Below, piece by piece: positions 1 through 8,105 of a DNA stretch of 39,609 nucleotides; the stretch's first letter is position 1, and each line of letters starts with the position of its first letter. Source of the DNA: JAVWIF01 sp036639635 (GTDB lineage: Bacteria > Bacillota_I > Bacilli_A > Erysipelotrichales > Erysipelotrichaceae); NCBI GenBank assembly GCA_036639635.1, contig JAVWIF010000012.1:1-39609 (forward strand), in the 5' to 3' direction. The position numbers and the translations under genes are program-made. A model generated the notes under the pieces. The model saw only the letters and a program-made list of their open reading frames with translations. It had not been told where the DNA came from and ran no database searches.

Positions 1-558
1 AACACCTGAATCCAATACAGCGACAACTGGTTGGTCTTTAGCATCTCCTACCTTAATCTTATCCCAAGCTTGGGAAACATTCGTATCAACTGGCAGAGGT
101 GTTTTGTATTTTCCATTACCTAATTGCCACTGATATGGAGAATAAGGATCACTTGGTTTATTTGTACTACCTTCATAGCCTTTTACATAATAGTTTGGTT
201 CAGCATATTCAACATTATCATTTTTCTCTAATTCATCAATTAAAGTTCCCACATCTTTTTGACCTTTTACAAGAACTAAACTCTTCGTAGAAGAAACTGC
301 ATTTCGTTGTTTCGTATCACTGTTTTCTTCTGTTACATCCATGATGTTCTCGACACTAAAAGAATTCGCTGTGCGAGCTTTACTAGCTAGCGCTTTTGCA
401 CCACCTTCTACAAAAGCAATGACTTCGCCTTCAACATAGTCAACACCTGCTTTTCCATAACTTTTTTGATTACCATCTTGTGCTTGTATCCTATTAAAAG
501 GCAATAAAGAACCTAGTAAAGCAATACTTAGTACACCACAAATTACTTGTCTTTTCAT
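1..558 (-). CDS. Secreted subtilisin-like (S8) serine protease, N-terminal part only
   Basis: The reading frame is open from an ATG at 558 to the window edge (186 codons), so the C-terminal catalytic part is missing. Residues 1-27 form a signal peptide: basic start MKRQ, a hydrophobic core and an AQA-like cleavage region. Residues ~38-130 resemble an inhibitor I9-type propeptide, with a segment VEYAEPNYYV that is typical of the propeptide end of S8 proteases. The last residues, VAVLDSGV, match the block around the catalytic Asp (D183 here) of subtilisins. The expected His and Ser blocks would lie beyond the edge. The start follows a clear AAGAGGAGAAAATC ribosome site. Inferred role: an exported or wall-associated protease; substrate unknown. 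The call rests on the propeptide plus the Asp block. Confidence 0.85.
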   Translation of the reverse strand, partial: MKRQVICGVLSIALLGSLLPFNRIQAQDGNQKSYGKAGVDYVEGEVIAFVEGGAKALASKARTANSFSVENIMDVTEENSDTKQRNAVSSTKSLVLVKGQKDVGTLIDELEKNDNVEYAEPNYYVKGYEGSTNKPSDPYSPYQWQLGNGKYKTPLPVDTNVSQAWDKIKVGDAKDQPVVAVLDSGV

Positions 559-701
559 GATTTTCTCCTCTTATTAATAATTCAAAAACTTTTATTTCCA
601 TAACAATCCCTCTAATTATTACTTGAAAATAGATGTCCTTGATGATTGCGAACTTATCGCATAGTAAAAGTTTGATGAAATAGTAACTATCTATTTTTTT
701 C

Positions 702-709
702 ATTATATC
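702..709 (-). promoter_or_regulatory. Extended -10 promoter of the S8 protease gene
   Basis: On the minus strand TGATATAAT (TG at the extended position, TATAAT at 707-702) gives a good extended -10 element. No convincing -35 box is present. It implies a leader of about 135 bases before the protease ATG at 558. Confidence 0.5.
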
Positions 710-732
710 ATTATCATATTGGAATTAATAGG

Positions 733-764
733 TAAAAAAAAACAATATCTATATAGATACTATC
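733..764 (-). terminator. Rho-independent terminator after scpB
   Basis: Read on the minus strand, GATAGTATC and GATATTGTT pair as a nine-pair stem (several G-U pairs) around a TATA loop, followed directly by a run of T. It starts a few bases past the scpB stop codon and closes the scpAB unit. Confidence 0.65.
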
Positions 765-766
765 TT

Positions 767-1315
767 TTACGAATCTCCTAATAATTCTTCATCACGATCA
801 TCCCTATATTCAGGTAAATCAGGTAATTCTTTTAAACTCTCTAATTTAAACGTATCCATAAACTCTTCCGTCACTTCATATAGAAAAGGACGTCCTGGTG
901 CATCTGTACGACCACATTCTTTAATTAAACCTCTTGCTAAAAGCTTACGTGCCATCATATCACATCCAACACCGCGAATTTCTTCTATTTCAACACGTGT
1001 TATTGGTTGTTTATAGGCAATAATAGCAAGTGTTTCCATTGCCGCGTTTGATAATGTTGACATCTTTGTAGAACTAAATAAACGTTGAGCATATGGATGA
1101 ATACTTTCTTTTGAGACAAATTTATAAATCCCCCCAAAACGCACCAATTCAATTCCATGATCATCATCTAAATAATCCTTCATAATTTCATCTAAGCCTT
1201 GTTCCACTTCTTCTTTACTCGCTTCACTTAAACAAGTAACTATTTGGTCTAAAGTTAATCCTTCATCTCCACTAAGAAATAATAAACCCTCAATTACACG
1301 TTTTATATTATGCAT
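767..1315 (-). CDS. scpB: Segregation and condensation protein B (ScpB)
   Basis: This 182-residue protein matches ScpB in length and sequence. It has tandem winged-helix domains; the block AAMETLAIIAYKQPITRVEI (about residues 91-110) and the following IRGV segment are hallmarks of the family. In other Bacillota ScpB binds the C-terminal part of ScpA, and together with SMC they form the condensin that compacts and separates sister chromosomes. The ATG overlaps the end of scpA by eight bases, indicating translational coupling. A terminator follows at once, so scpAB is a two-gene unit here. The C-terminus is acidic (about residues 165-182), as is common in the family. SMC itself is not in the window. 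Confidence 0.95.
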   Translation of the reverse strand: MHNIKRVIEGLLFLSGDEGLTLDQIVTCLSEASKEEVEQGLDEIMKDYLDDDHGIELVRFGGIYKFVSKESIHPYAQRLFSSTKMSTLSNAAMETLAIIAYKQPITRVEIEEIRGVGCDMMARKLLARGLIKECGRTDAPGRPFLYEVTEEFMDTFKLESLKELPDLPEYRDDRDEELLGDS

Positions 1316-2045
1316 ATACTACCTCACCTTTTACAATCCAAATCGTTTCATCTTCATCTACATGAAAAGTGATTTCACGATGTTTAATTAAATCTAATAC
1401 TGATAAAAAAGTAACAATGACCATATGTAAGTTTGTACAATCATTACATAATTCTTCAAAGCTCATCTTCCCTACCCAATCACGCAAATGTTTTTTTATT
1501 TGTATAACACGTTCATCAAGAGATAGTTCTTTTACTGTCATCTTTGTTTCATATGGATGTGCAAGTGCCATTCTACGTACCACTTTATCCATTGCTTTAA
1601 TCAAATCGTATGGATTTCCAACAAACTCTCCTTCAATCGTTGTGTTTAACCATTGTTGGGTTTCATCACTCATCGGTTTGCTCATTAGCAATTGACGCTG
1701 TTCATAACTTTTTTCTAATTCTAAACTTACTTCTTTATATTTTTGATACTCTAATAATTTCTGAACTAAACGATCTCTTTGATCTTCTTCAAACTCTTCT
1801 TCAATCATTACTTTCTCTCGAGGTAATAGCTTTTTACTTTTATATTCTAACAAGCCTGCAAGCTCACTTAAGAATTCACTTGCAACTTCTAAATGCATGG
1901 ATTCCATGGCACCAATATAAGCAAGATATTGCTCTGTTAATATATTCATATCCAAATCAAATAAATCTAACTTATTATCCTTGATTAAATGTAACATTAA
2001 ATCAAGTGGTCCTTCAAATTGATCAATTGTAATCGTAAATGCCAT
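1308..2045 (-). CDS. scpA: Segregation and condensation protein A (ScpA kleisin)
   Basis: This is the kleisin subunit of the SMC-ScpAB condensin, about 245 residues, the usual size. The N-terminal FEGPLDLMLHLIKDNKLDLF block is the classic ScpA signature and contacts the SMC neck. The C-terminal region (about 170-245) is the winged helix that binds the SMC head, and the acidic middle binds ScpB. An in-frame TTG lies just upstream at 2048, but ATG 2045 is better placed behind GAGGTGATTTTG, so I chose it. It is transcribed with scpB from an extended -10 promoter just upstream. Confidence 0.95.
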   Translation of the reverse strand: MAFTITIDQFEGPLDLMLHLIKDNKLDLFDLDMNILTEQYLAYIGAMESMHLEVASEFLSELAGLLEYKSKKLLPREKVMIEEEFEEDQRDRLVQKLLEYQKYKEVSLELEKSYEQRQLLMSKPMSDETQQWLNTTIEGEFVGNPYDLIKAMDKVVRRMALAHPYETKMTVKELSLDERVIQIKKHLRDWVGKMSFEELCNDCTNLHMVIVTFLSVLDLIKHREITFHVDEDETIWIVKGEVVYA

Positions 2046-2067
2046 CAAATCACCTCGCTCGCGTTAC

Positions 2068-2076
2068 ATTATAGCA
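2068..2076 (-). promoter_or_regulatory. Extended -10 promoter of scpAB
   Basis: The minus strand reads TGCTATAAT, a perfect extended -10 element, about 23 bases upstream of the scpA ATG. The -35 region is weak. The leader would be very short and includes the GAGGTG ribosome site. Confidence 0.55.
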
Positions 2077-2168
2077 AACATTCCCTATAATTTGTAGATT
2101 ATTTTTGATTACGTTCTACTTTTTGTCTTATTTTATTTCCTATCATAATATAATCTCAATCTATTTCT

Positions 2169-3521
2169 CTAATCCTTCATAACTTTAATAGGGGCACCAA
2201 ATAAGATTTTCTTAAATTCTTTATATGAAAAAGGAATCAAAGGATATAAATAAGGAAACTTTATCGTTTTCGTGGATAACAAAAGAATAACATGCGCAAG
2301 TATTCCAATACATAAACCACTCGTACCAAAAAGTAAAGCTGAACAACCAATCCCTATTCTGAATACTTTATTCGCTAAAGACAATTCATAAGAAGGGGTT
2401 AATAAGTTCCCCATATTACTGATGGCTACCATGATTAATACCTCTTCTGTATAAGCACCAAGACCTATAGCCATGTCACCTAAAACAAAAACAACTATGA
2501 AACTCATAATACCAGATAGAATTGTAGGTGTATGAATTAAAGATAACCTAATCCATTCCACCACAATATCAGCAAATATAATTTGAAAACCTAATACAAA
2601 TATATTTACTTCTGGTATTGGGAGTTGTAACAACGTTGGATTTTGATCAACAATTAAGGCAATCCAAAGCGGTAATAAATACAAAGACACAAAAATACCG
2701 AACAACCTAATAATACGTGTAAATGTAGCTATCAAGGTTGTTTGGGTATATTCTTCAATTTGTTTTGTTTGTTCAAAAAAGGTCGTAGGTAAAATAATAG
2801 CTGTTGGACAATTGTCCACAAAGGCTACTAAGTAGCCTTGTAGTAAATGAATCGCACAAATATCAGGACGCTCACTATAACGTACATGCGGATATGGATT
2901 TAGTGTCTTTCCATATAAAGCTTCACAAAGATTACGCTCACTTAATATTTCTATTTCAGGTAATGCCTTCATACGTATTTCAAAGTCCTTTAAAATATCT
3001 GGATCAACTAAGTGTTCAATATATAAATAAGCTATGTCCGTTCTCGTTTTAATACCTTCACGATTCATAATAATACTGAGTCGTGGATCACGTATTCTTC
3101 TTCTAACTAAACCAACATTTAGAATAATATTTTCAACAAAGCCATCATGTGCTCCTCGTACACTCTTTTCTACTTCAGGTTCTGCAGTAGAGCGTGCTGG
3201 ATAATTTCTTGTTTCAATGCAGTAATAAGTATTATTTTTATCTAACAACACCAAACATTGTCCACTTAACATATTGGTAATAGCTTTATTTTCATCTGTT
3301 AATTTATCAATGGAACCAGGATAAAAAGTTATATTTAAATCATTGCTAGCACTGATCATAATCCCTTCTACAAGCATTGCAATAAGTTTACTATCACTTA
3401 AAGAAGACAAAAAAATAAGAGCAACTTTTGTATGATGAATGTTCAATGTTCGATAGACAATATCAAATGAGGTAGATAACTTCTTTTGAATGAGGAAAAC
3501 GCGTTCTTCTAATGTTTTCAT
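2169..3521 (-). CDS. spoVAF: Stage V sporulation protein AF (GerA-family membrane protein)
   Basis: This 450-residue protein belongs to the GerA/SpoVAF family. The N-terminal half is soluble, with family blocks such as EPEVEKSVRGAHDGFVENI (about 130-150) and RRRIRDPRLS. The C-terminal half carries several hydrophobic segments (about residues 270-430). GerA proteins are A subunits of germinant receptors. The position as last gene of a spoVA operon favours SpoVAF over a germinant receptor, as no GerB or GerC partners are present. Its start overlaps the spoVAE stop (TAATG). SpoVAF is known to contribute to DPA channel function and spore germination in Bacillus. It is a little shorter than the B. 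subtilis protein. Confidence 0.9.
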   Translation of the reverse strand: MKTLEERVFLIQKKLSTSFDIVYRTLNIHHTKVALIFLSSLSDSKLIAMLVEGIMISASNDLNITFYPGSIDKLTDENKAITNMLSGQCLVLLDKNNTYYCIETRNYPARSTAEPEVEKSVRGAHDGFVENIILNVGLVRRRIRDPRLSIIMNREGIKTRTDIAYLYIEHLVDPDILKDFEIRMKALPEIEILSERNLCEALYGKTLNPYPHVRYSERPDICAIHLLQGYLVAFVDNCPTAIILPTTFFEQTKQIEEYTQTTLIATFTRIIRLFGIFVSLYLLPLWIALIVDQNPTLLQLPIPEVNIFVLGFQIIFADIVVEWIRLSLIHTPTILSGIMSFIVVFVLGDMAIGLGAYTEEVLIMVAISNMGNLLTPSYELSLANKVFRIGIGCSALLFGTSGLCIGILAHVILLLSTKTIKFPYLYPLIPFSYKEFKKILFGAPIKVMKD

Positions 3522-3871
3522 TATGATTTCGGTTTACATACAAGCGCAACTAAAAAAGCAAACAAAATCGCACTAGTAATACCAGCTGCACTCATATCAA
3601 ACATCCCTAGTAAAATTCCTAACAAACCATCTTCTTGGGCTCTTTCTAAAGAAGCATGAATTAAAGAATGCCCAAAACTAGTAATTGGTAAACTTGCGCC
3701 CATCCCACCAAATTCAATTAACTTATCATACAAACCAAACGTATCTAAAGCAGCTCCGATAACAACAAATAAAGATGTAATATGTCCTGCAGTCCATTTG
3801 CTATGATCATAAATGATTTGACCAATGGCACAAATACTACCACATACAATAAATGCATTTAAAAAGATCAT
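3521..3871 (-). CDS. spoVAE: Stage V sporulation protein AE (SpoVAEb type)
   Basis: This small hydrophobic protein (116 residues) has four likely membrane segments and the SpoVAC/SpoVAE family pattern, including GLYDKLIEFGGMGASLPITS (about 46-65) and a following GHSL. It is part of the inner-membrane channel that moves dipicolinic acid into the forespore and out during germination. The ATG overlaps the spoVAD stop (ATGA), and the gene runs into spoVAF with a one-base overlap, so the operon is tightly coupled. It resembles SpoVAC in the middle region, consistent with common descent. Confidence 0.92.
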   Translation of the reverse strand: MIFLNAFIVCGSICAIGQIIYDHSKWTAGHITSLFVVIGAALDTFGLYDKLIEFGGMGASLPITSFGHSLIHASLERAQEDGLLGILLGMFDMSAAGITSAILFAFLVALVCKPKS

Positions 3872-4866
3872 AACAAATCACTCCTTTCATAAACAATGGC
3901 ATGAGCAATACAAGGAATACTTCCTTTTTGATGTATGGCTACAGGTGATAGTAACGCTCCTGTAGCAAGTACTAGTATGCGCCTATACTTTCCTTCTTCT
4001 AATTGTTTTAACAGACTAGCAAGCGTCACTATCATACTACACGCACAACCACTTCCTCCACAGAACACATCTTGTGAATTAATATCATAAATTAACATAC
4101 CACAATCATGATACGTGTTATGAACACGTATTCCATCTTGAGCTAGTAAATCACTTAAAAAAGCAAATCCTAGTTTAGATAAATCTCCTGTTACTATCAA
4201 ATCATAATCTTTGAATGATCTTTTAGTATCGATAAAATGGGTCTGTAGTGTATCATACGCTGCAGGTGCCATAGCAATTCCCATATCATTAGGATCACTA
4301 TGCCCCCAATCAATTACTTTTCCAATCGTAAAGTTTGTTACTTTAATTTTACTTTTCTTTTGGGATAATACCAAAGCACCTGCTCCTGTTACGGTAATGG
4401 TTGTCGTTTCTTTTTTTTGTACTCCATATTCATTGGGATAGCGAAACTGGCGTTCTGCACTTCCCATATGTGAACTCGTAAATGCTAGTAAAGTAGATAC
4501 CAGTTGATGTTCTATATAGATAGCACCTTGTCCTATTGCTAAACAAGAATTAGAACAAGCTCCATATACCCCAATAAAAGGTACATCAATATCTTTCATA
4601 AAGTAATGTGAAGAGGTTAACTGATTGATGAGATCACCACCAATCATCATTTCAATATCACTTAGTTTAAAGTTTCCTTTACGTAGTGTCGCATCTATCG
4701 CATCGCCTAACAATTGTCGTTCTGCTTTTTCAAAACAATCTTCTCCACAATAGTTATTATCATAACTCTTATCTAAGAGTGCTCCTAAAGGACCTGCTTT
4801 TTCTAATGGTCCTCCACTAGTTCCTCTTGCTTGTACATATACATGTTCAAAGTTTATTGTCGTCAT
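3868..4866 (-). CDS. spoVAD: Stage V sporulation protein AD (SpoVAD, DPA-binding thiolase-fold protein)
   Basis: The product is about 332 residues from ATG 4866, close to the usual SpoVAD size. An upstream in-frame start (4917) would overlap spoVAC by 50 bases and adds residues unlike the family; the family N-terminus (FEHVYVQARGTSGGPLEKAG) begins after the chosen ATG. The fold is thiolase-like: GVYGACSNSCLAIGQGA marks the active-site-like Cys region, and ITVTGAGALVLSQ follows. In Bacillus SpoVAD binds dipicolinic acid directly on the outer face of the spore inner membrane. It sits one base after the spoVAC stop codon and overlaps spoVAE by four bases. Confidence 0.93.
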   Translation of the reverse strand: MTTINFEHVYVQARGTSGGPLEKAGPLGALLDKSYDNNYCGEDCFEKAERQLLGDAIDATLRKGNFKLSDIEMMIGGDLINQLTSSHYFMKDIDVPFIGVYGACSNSCLAIGQGAIYIEHQLVSTLLAFTSSHMGSAERQFRYPNEYGVQKKETTTITVTGAGALVLSQKKSKIKVTNFTIGKVIDWGHSDPNDMGIAMAPAAYDTLQTHFIDTKRSFKDYDLIVTGDLSKLGFAFLSDLLAQDGIRVHNTYHDCGMLIYDINSQDVFCGGSGCACSMIVTLASLLKQLEEGKYRRILVLATGALLSPVAIHQKGSIPCIAHAIVYERSDLL

Positions 4867-4867
4867 A

Positions 4868-5308
4868 CTAGGCACCAAACAAAAGATAACGTAACATTCC
4901 AAAAACAAATGCTGCACTTATCCCATAAGTTAACACGGATCCCGCTAACTTAAACATATTTGTTCCAATTCCATAAATTAAGCCTTCACTTTTCCCTTCT
5001 AATGCACAAGAAGTTAATGAATTGGCAAAGCCTGATATTGGAATAAATAAACCTGCACCACAAAACTGTACCGCCTTATCATATATTCCAAGTCCTGTTA
5101 ATATCGAAGTTATGATAATGACGCTTACAATACTCAGTGTACTAGCTTTACTAGCTTCTAAAACAAATATTGTTTCATAAAACATCATCAATGCCTGTGA
5201 GAGCACAGCAAGCAATCCCCCACTACAAAAAGCAACAACTACATGCTTCACTTTATGAGTTGTTGGGCTATGTTTTTTTGCACTATCACGTATTTTCTTT
5301 TGATCCAT
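4868..5308 (-). CDS. spoVAC: Stage V sporulation protein AC (SpoVAC, DPA channel)
   Basis: From ATG 5308 this is 146 residues, near the Bacillus SpoVAC length. The start follows TAGGAGTGATGTT; a longer in-frame start at 5365 lacks such a site and would lie upstream of the predicted promoter. It has about four membrane segments and the family block GLGIYDKAVQFCGAGLFIPI. SpoVAC is reported to act as a mechanosensitive DPA channel. It is the first gene here; spoVAA and spoVAB, present in B. subtilis, are absent from this locus, as in many Clostridia-like spore formers. Confidence 0.93.
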   Translation of the reverse strand: MDQKKIRDSAKKHSPTTHKVKHVVVAFCSGGLLAVLSQALMMFYETIFVLEASKASTLSIVSVIIITSILTGLGIYDKAVQFCGAGLFIPISGFANSLTSCALEGKSEGLIYGIGTNMFKLAGSVLTYGISAAFVFGMLRYLLFGA

Positions 5309-5329
5309 AACATCACTCCTAACTAATCC

Positions 5330-5358
5330 TAGTATGAGCCAAATAATCCCTTCTATGA
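5330..5358 (-). promoter_or_regulatory. Candidate sigma-G (forespore) promoter of the spoVA operon
   Basis: On the minus strand CATACTA (5336-5330) matches the sigma-G -10 consensus perfectly, and TCATAGA (5358-5352) lies 15 bases upstream as a partial -35 match. The spoVA operon is a known sigma-G target in B. subtilis, so the match is expected. The leader would be about 15 bases and still contains AGGAG. Confidence 0.5.
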
Positions 5359-5441
5359 AATTCATTTAAATTTCACATAAGCATCAATTACTCTACAACA
5401 TTGTTTTGTATACTTAGCATAAACAAAGGAGTTGTTTCCAT

Positions 5442-6155
5442 ATGTTATCTAAAAAAAAGAGCCTTGTTCTACTTTGTATACTCGTTTTGTATTTTATTCC
5501 TTTTATGTATAAACAAACTTCTTCACTTCTTTCAACGAACGCCACCAAAGTAAACATTCAAGCAAAAAACATGAATACAACAAATTCAAATGTGATTGTT
5601 TTAGATGCCGGACATGGCGGATATGATTGTGGTAGTATTAGTAGCGATGGTGTTTACGAAAAAGATATTACGTTGGCAATTACGCTAAAAATAGGAGATA
5701 TTTTAGAAAAAGCTGGTTATCATATCGTTTATACTAGAGTTAGTGATGAAGTTTCTTGGAGTGATGATAACTTCATAGACTTGGCTAGTCGAGTAGAAAT
5801 TGCTCAAGCAGCAAATGCAGATTATTATATATCTATTCATACAAACGCAAGTGAATACAATGATGGTGTCAAAGGTTTTGAATCCTATATTGATTATAGT
5901 AATCAGACAATACAAGCTATGGCAAAACAAATAGAAACCAATATGAGTTCTTTGAACTATACAGAAAATAGAGGTATCAAAAGTAGCGCAGAGCGTCCTT
6001 TATATGTCATTGATGAAAATGAAGTACCAGCATTACTTTTAGAATTAGGCTTTATAAGTGATAATGAAGACGCCTCTTATCTAACAAGTACACAAAATCA
6101 ACTCTTAATAGCTAGTGCGATTGCGGATGGAATAATAACCACAATGCAAGCATAA
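5442..6155 (+). CDS. cwlD: N-acetylmuramoyl-L-alanine amidase, CwlD-like (Amidase_3)
   Basis: This 237-residue protein has an N-terminal membrane anchor or uncleaved signal (about residues 5-30) followed by one Amidase_3 domain from residue 50. The zinc and catalytic residues are visible: H58 in LDAGHGG, E73 in YEKD, H133 in SIHTNAS and E201 in LELGFIS. Length, single-domain form and location divergent from spoVA suggest CwlD, which helps make muramic-delta-lactam in the spore cortex. A general vegetative amidase is the alternative. The start follows AAAGGAG. A promoter for Nudix transcription lies right after its stop. Confidence 0.8.
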   Translation: MLSKKKSLVLLCILVLYFIPFMYKQTSSLLSTNATKVNIQAKNMNTTNSNVIVLDAGHGGYDCGSISSDGVYEKDITLAITLKIGDILEKAGYHIVYTRVSDEVSWSDDNFIDLASRVEIAQAANADYYISIHTNASEYNDGVKGFESYIDYSNQTIQAMAKQIETNMSSLNYTENRGIKSSAERPLYVIDENEVPALLLELGFISDNEDASYLTSTQNQLLIASAIADGIITTMQA

Positions 6156-6159
6156 TCCC

Positions 6160-6187
6160 TTGTGTATTTTATAAATTCATTTATAAT
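6160..6187 (+). promoter_or_regulatory. Sigma-A-type promoter of the Nudix gene
   Basis: TTGTGT (6160-6165) and TATAAT (6182-6187) are separated by 16 bases, just upstream of the GAGGTG ribosome site. The Nudix gene can thus be transcribed on its own. Confidence 0.55.
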
Positions 6188-6207
6188 TAAGGCATGAGGT
6201 GAACAAT

Positions 6208-6729
6208 ATGCAAAAAACCGTATCGTCTGAATTAGTATATGAAGGAAGAATTTTTGAAATAACGAGAGATGAAGTAGATATTCATGATCGCACCTATCTA
6301 CGTGATGTCGTACATCACAATGGAGGCGTTGGTGTGTTAGCAATTCGTACACATAAAATATTGTTTGTAAAACAATATCGTTATGCAATTGGTCGTGATA
6401 CCCTAGAAATACCAGCTGGTAAATTAGAAAAGTATGAAAATCCTTATACATGTGGTTTACGTGAATTAGAAGAAGAAACAGGATACACAAGTGAAAAGTT
6501 AGAAGTCTTATGTAGTTTATATTCAACTCCTGGTTTCTGTAACGAAAAAATACACTTATTTTATACGGATAAACTAAGTAAGGTAGAAAACCCTGCTCCT
6601 ATGGATGAAGACGAAGATATCGAACTTCTATGGATAGATATTGATAAAGCATATGAAATGGTTAAAAACCATGAAATAGAAGATGCTAAAACAATCATTG
6701 CCATTCAATTTGCTAAACTAAATTTCTAA
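6208..6729 (+). CDS. Nudix hydrolase, ADP-ribose pyrophosphatase type
   Basis: The 173-residue protein carries a complete Nudix box: G, five residues, E, seven residues, then REL-EEETGY (around residues 71-93). The upstream segment LFVKQYRYAIGRDTLEIPAG is characteristic of ADP-ribose pyrophosphatases of the NudF type, which split ADP-ribose into AMP and ribose 5-phosphate. ATG 6208 is preferred over GTG 6199 because the GAGGTG ribosome site overlaps the GTG. A strong terminator follows. The exact substrate cannot be read from sequence alone. Confidence 0.88.
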   Translation: MQKTVSSELVYEGRIFEITRDEVDIHDRTYLRDVVHHNGGVGVLAIRTHKILFVKQYRYAIGRDTLEIPAGKLEKYENPYTCGLRELEEETGYTSEKLEVLCSLYSTPGFCNEKIHLFYTDKLSKVENPAPMDEDEDIELLWIDIDKAYEMVKNHEIEDAKTIIAIQFAKLNF

Positions 6730-6731
6730 TG

Positions 6732-6769
6732 AAAAGCAACTCCCTAATAGTGGGAATTGCTTTTTTATT
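6732..6769 (+). terminator. Rho-independent terminator after the Nudix gene
   Basis: GCAACTCCC and GGGAATTGC form a nine-position stem with one mismatch around TAATAGT, followed by TTTTTTATT. Confidence 0.85.
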
Positions 6770-6805
6770 CTTATCATTTCTAATGCGATTAGACTCTATC
6801 ATTAT

Positions 6806-6858
6806 TTTACATATGCATTTACCTATCAACTATATAATAAATATATAATTTACATATG
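6806..6858 (+). promoter_or_regulatory. Promoter region of the CHR transporter with repeated TTTACATATG
   Basis: TTTACATATG occurs at 6806-6815 and again at 6849-6858, 43 bases apart (about four helical turns), flanking two TATAAT-like elements (6833-6838 and 6844-6849). The core CATATG is self-complementary. The arrangement could be paired operator sites, for instance for the LysR protein encoded beyond the transporter. No good -35 box is evident. Confidence 0.35.
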
Positions 6859-6909
6859 AAAAAGAGTAGCGTACAATTACACTCATCATAGAAAGAGAGT
6901 GATAAAACA

Positions 6910-7509
6910 ATGGAACATAAAAAAGATTCTAAAGAAATATTATGGAAGTTATTTAAGACAACTTTTATGTTAAGTTCTTGTACTTTTGGCGGTGGCTTTG
7001 TCATTGTATCACTGATGAAAAAGCAATTTGTTGAAGAACTTGGTTGGTTCGATGAAAACGAGATGTTAGATATTACAGCGATTGCCCAATCGTCGCCAGG
7101 TCCCATCCCAATCAATGCCTCAGTTATAGTGGGATATAGAATGCATGGCGTCTTAGGTTCTTTAATAGCTGTATTAGGTACCGCAATTCCTCCTATGGTT
7201 ATTATTTCGCTGATATCCGTATTTTATAAAGAGTTTCGTGAAAATGAAATTATCGCAATCGCTTTAATGGTCATGCGCGCAGGTGTTGCTGCTGTTATCT
7301 TTGATGTTGTTATAAATTTAGCACAAAATGTAATAAAGACTAAAAGCGTGTTGTATATTGCATTAATGATAATAGCCTTTGTAGCAACGTTTGTGTTTGA
7401 TATCAGTGCTATGATTATTATCTTAATTTGTCTAGGTGTTGGTATTGGTGATTTAATATTTCAATTAAAGATGAAAAAGAATACCTTAGCACTAGAAAGC
7501 GAGGTCTAA
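6910..7509 (+). CDS. CHR-family (chromate transporter-like) membrane protein, first subunit
   Basis: The product is 199 residues, a short-chain CHR protein with about five or six membrane segments. Family marks are FGGGFVIVSLMKK near residue 24, and AQSSPGPIPINASVIVGY (about 58-75). CHR proteins export chromate or related anions; many members have unknown substrates. Short CHR proteins usually act as pairs encoded in tandem, and a second copy follows three bases later. The start ATG follows GAAAGAGAGTGA. Whether chromate is the physiological substrate is not shown by sequence. Confidence 0.88.
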   Translation: MEHKKDSKEILWKLFKTTFMLSSCTFGGGFVIVSLMKKQFVEELGWFDENEMLDITAIAQSSPGPIPINASVIVGYRMHGVLGSLIAVLGTAIPPMVIISLISVFYKEFRENEIIAIALMVMRAGVAAVIFDVVINLAQNVIKTKSVLYIALMIIAFVATFVFDISAMIIILICLGVGIGDLIFQLKMKKNTLALESEV

Positions 7510-7512
7510 GTT

Positions 7513-8079
7513 ATGAGTTTAACATGGAAATTGTTTTTTAGTTTTATTCAAGTTGGTTTGTTTAGTGTCGGCGGAGGATATGCCGCAATTCCTTTAATAC
7601 AAGATCAAATCGTAAATATCCATAAGTTAATGAGTATGGCCGAGTTTAGTGATTTAATTACAATTGCGGAAATGACCCCTGGTCCTATTTCTATTAATTC
7701 TGCAACCTTTGTAGGAACACGTTTATCAGGAATATCAGGTACATTAATTTGTACCTTAGGGTGCATAATTCCAGCGTTTATCATTTGTTTAACACTTGCT
7801 CATTTCTATTATAAGTATCGTAATTTTGAAGGGGTACAAATCGTACTGAGTGCGCTGCGGCCTGCAGTAGTCGCTTTAATTGCTTCTGCTGGGATGTCTA
7901 TTTTATTACTAGGAGTATTTCAAAGTGATAAAACATCTATTGTATTTTCTAACTTTAGACTTATTGAAGGATGTTTATTTATCGGTTGTTTATACTTGTT
8001 ACGTAAGTACAAAGTAAGTGCAATTAAGATTATCTTTGGTTCAGGAGTAGTAGGTACTCTTGTTTATATGATGATATAA
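7513..8079 (+). CDS. CHR-family (chromate transporter-like) membrane protein, second subunit
   Basis: The product is 188 residues, homologous to the preceding one: FSVGGGYAAIPLIQDQIV near residue 18 and AEMTPGPISINSATFVG around 53-69. The two have related but distinct halves, the usual arrangement for bidomain pairs of short CHR proteins with opposite membrane topology. The gene begins three bases after the first subunit and ends in a two-way terminator shared with the facing lysR gene. Confidence 0.88.
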   Translation: MSLTWKLFFSFIQVGLFSVGGGYAAIPLIQDQIVNIHKLMSMAEFSDLITIAEMTPGPISINSATFVGTRLSGISGTLICTLGCIIPAFIICLTLAHFYYKYRNFEGVQIVLSALRPAVVALIASAGMSILLLGVFQSDKTSIVFSNFRLIEGCLFIGCLYLLRKYKVSAIKIIFGSGVVGTLVYMMI

Positions 8080-8080
8080 G

Positions 8081-8105
8081 AAAAGGCAGGATTTCTGCCT
8101 TTTTT
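8081..8105. terminator. Two-way terminator between the CHR pair and lysR
   Basis: AAAAGGCAG and CTGCCTTTT pair around GATTT, with T runs on both strands. It lies between convergent genes and overlaps the lysR stop codon. Confidence 0.85.

Noticed and set aside
2169..3521. A germinant receptor gerA gene
   Set aside because: No gerB or gerC partners; it is the last gene of a tight spoVA operon, where SpoVAF is expected.
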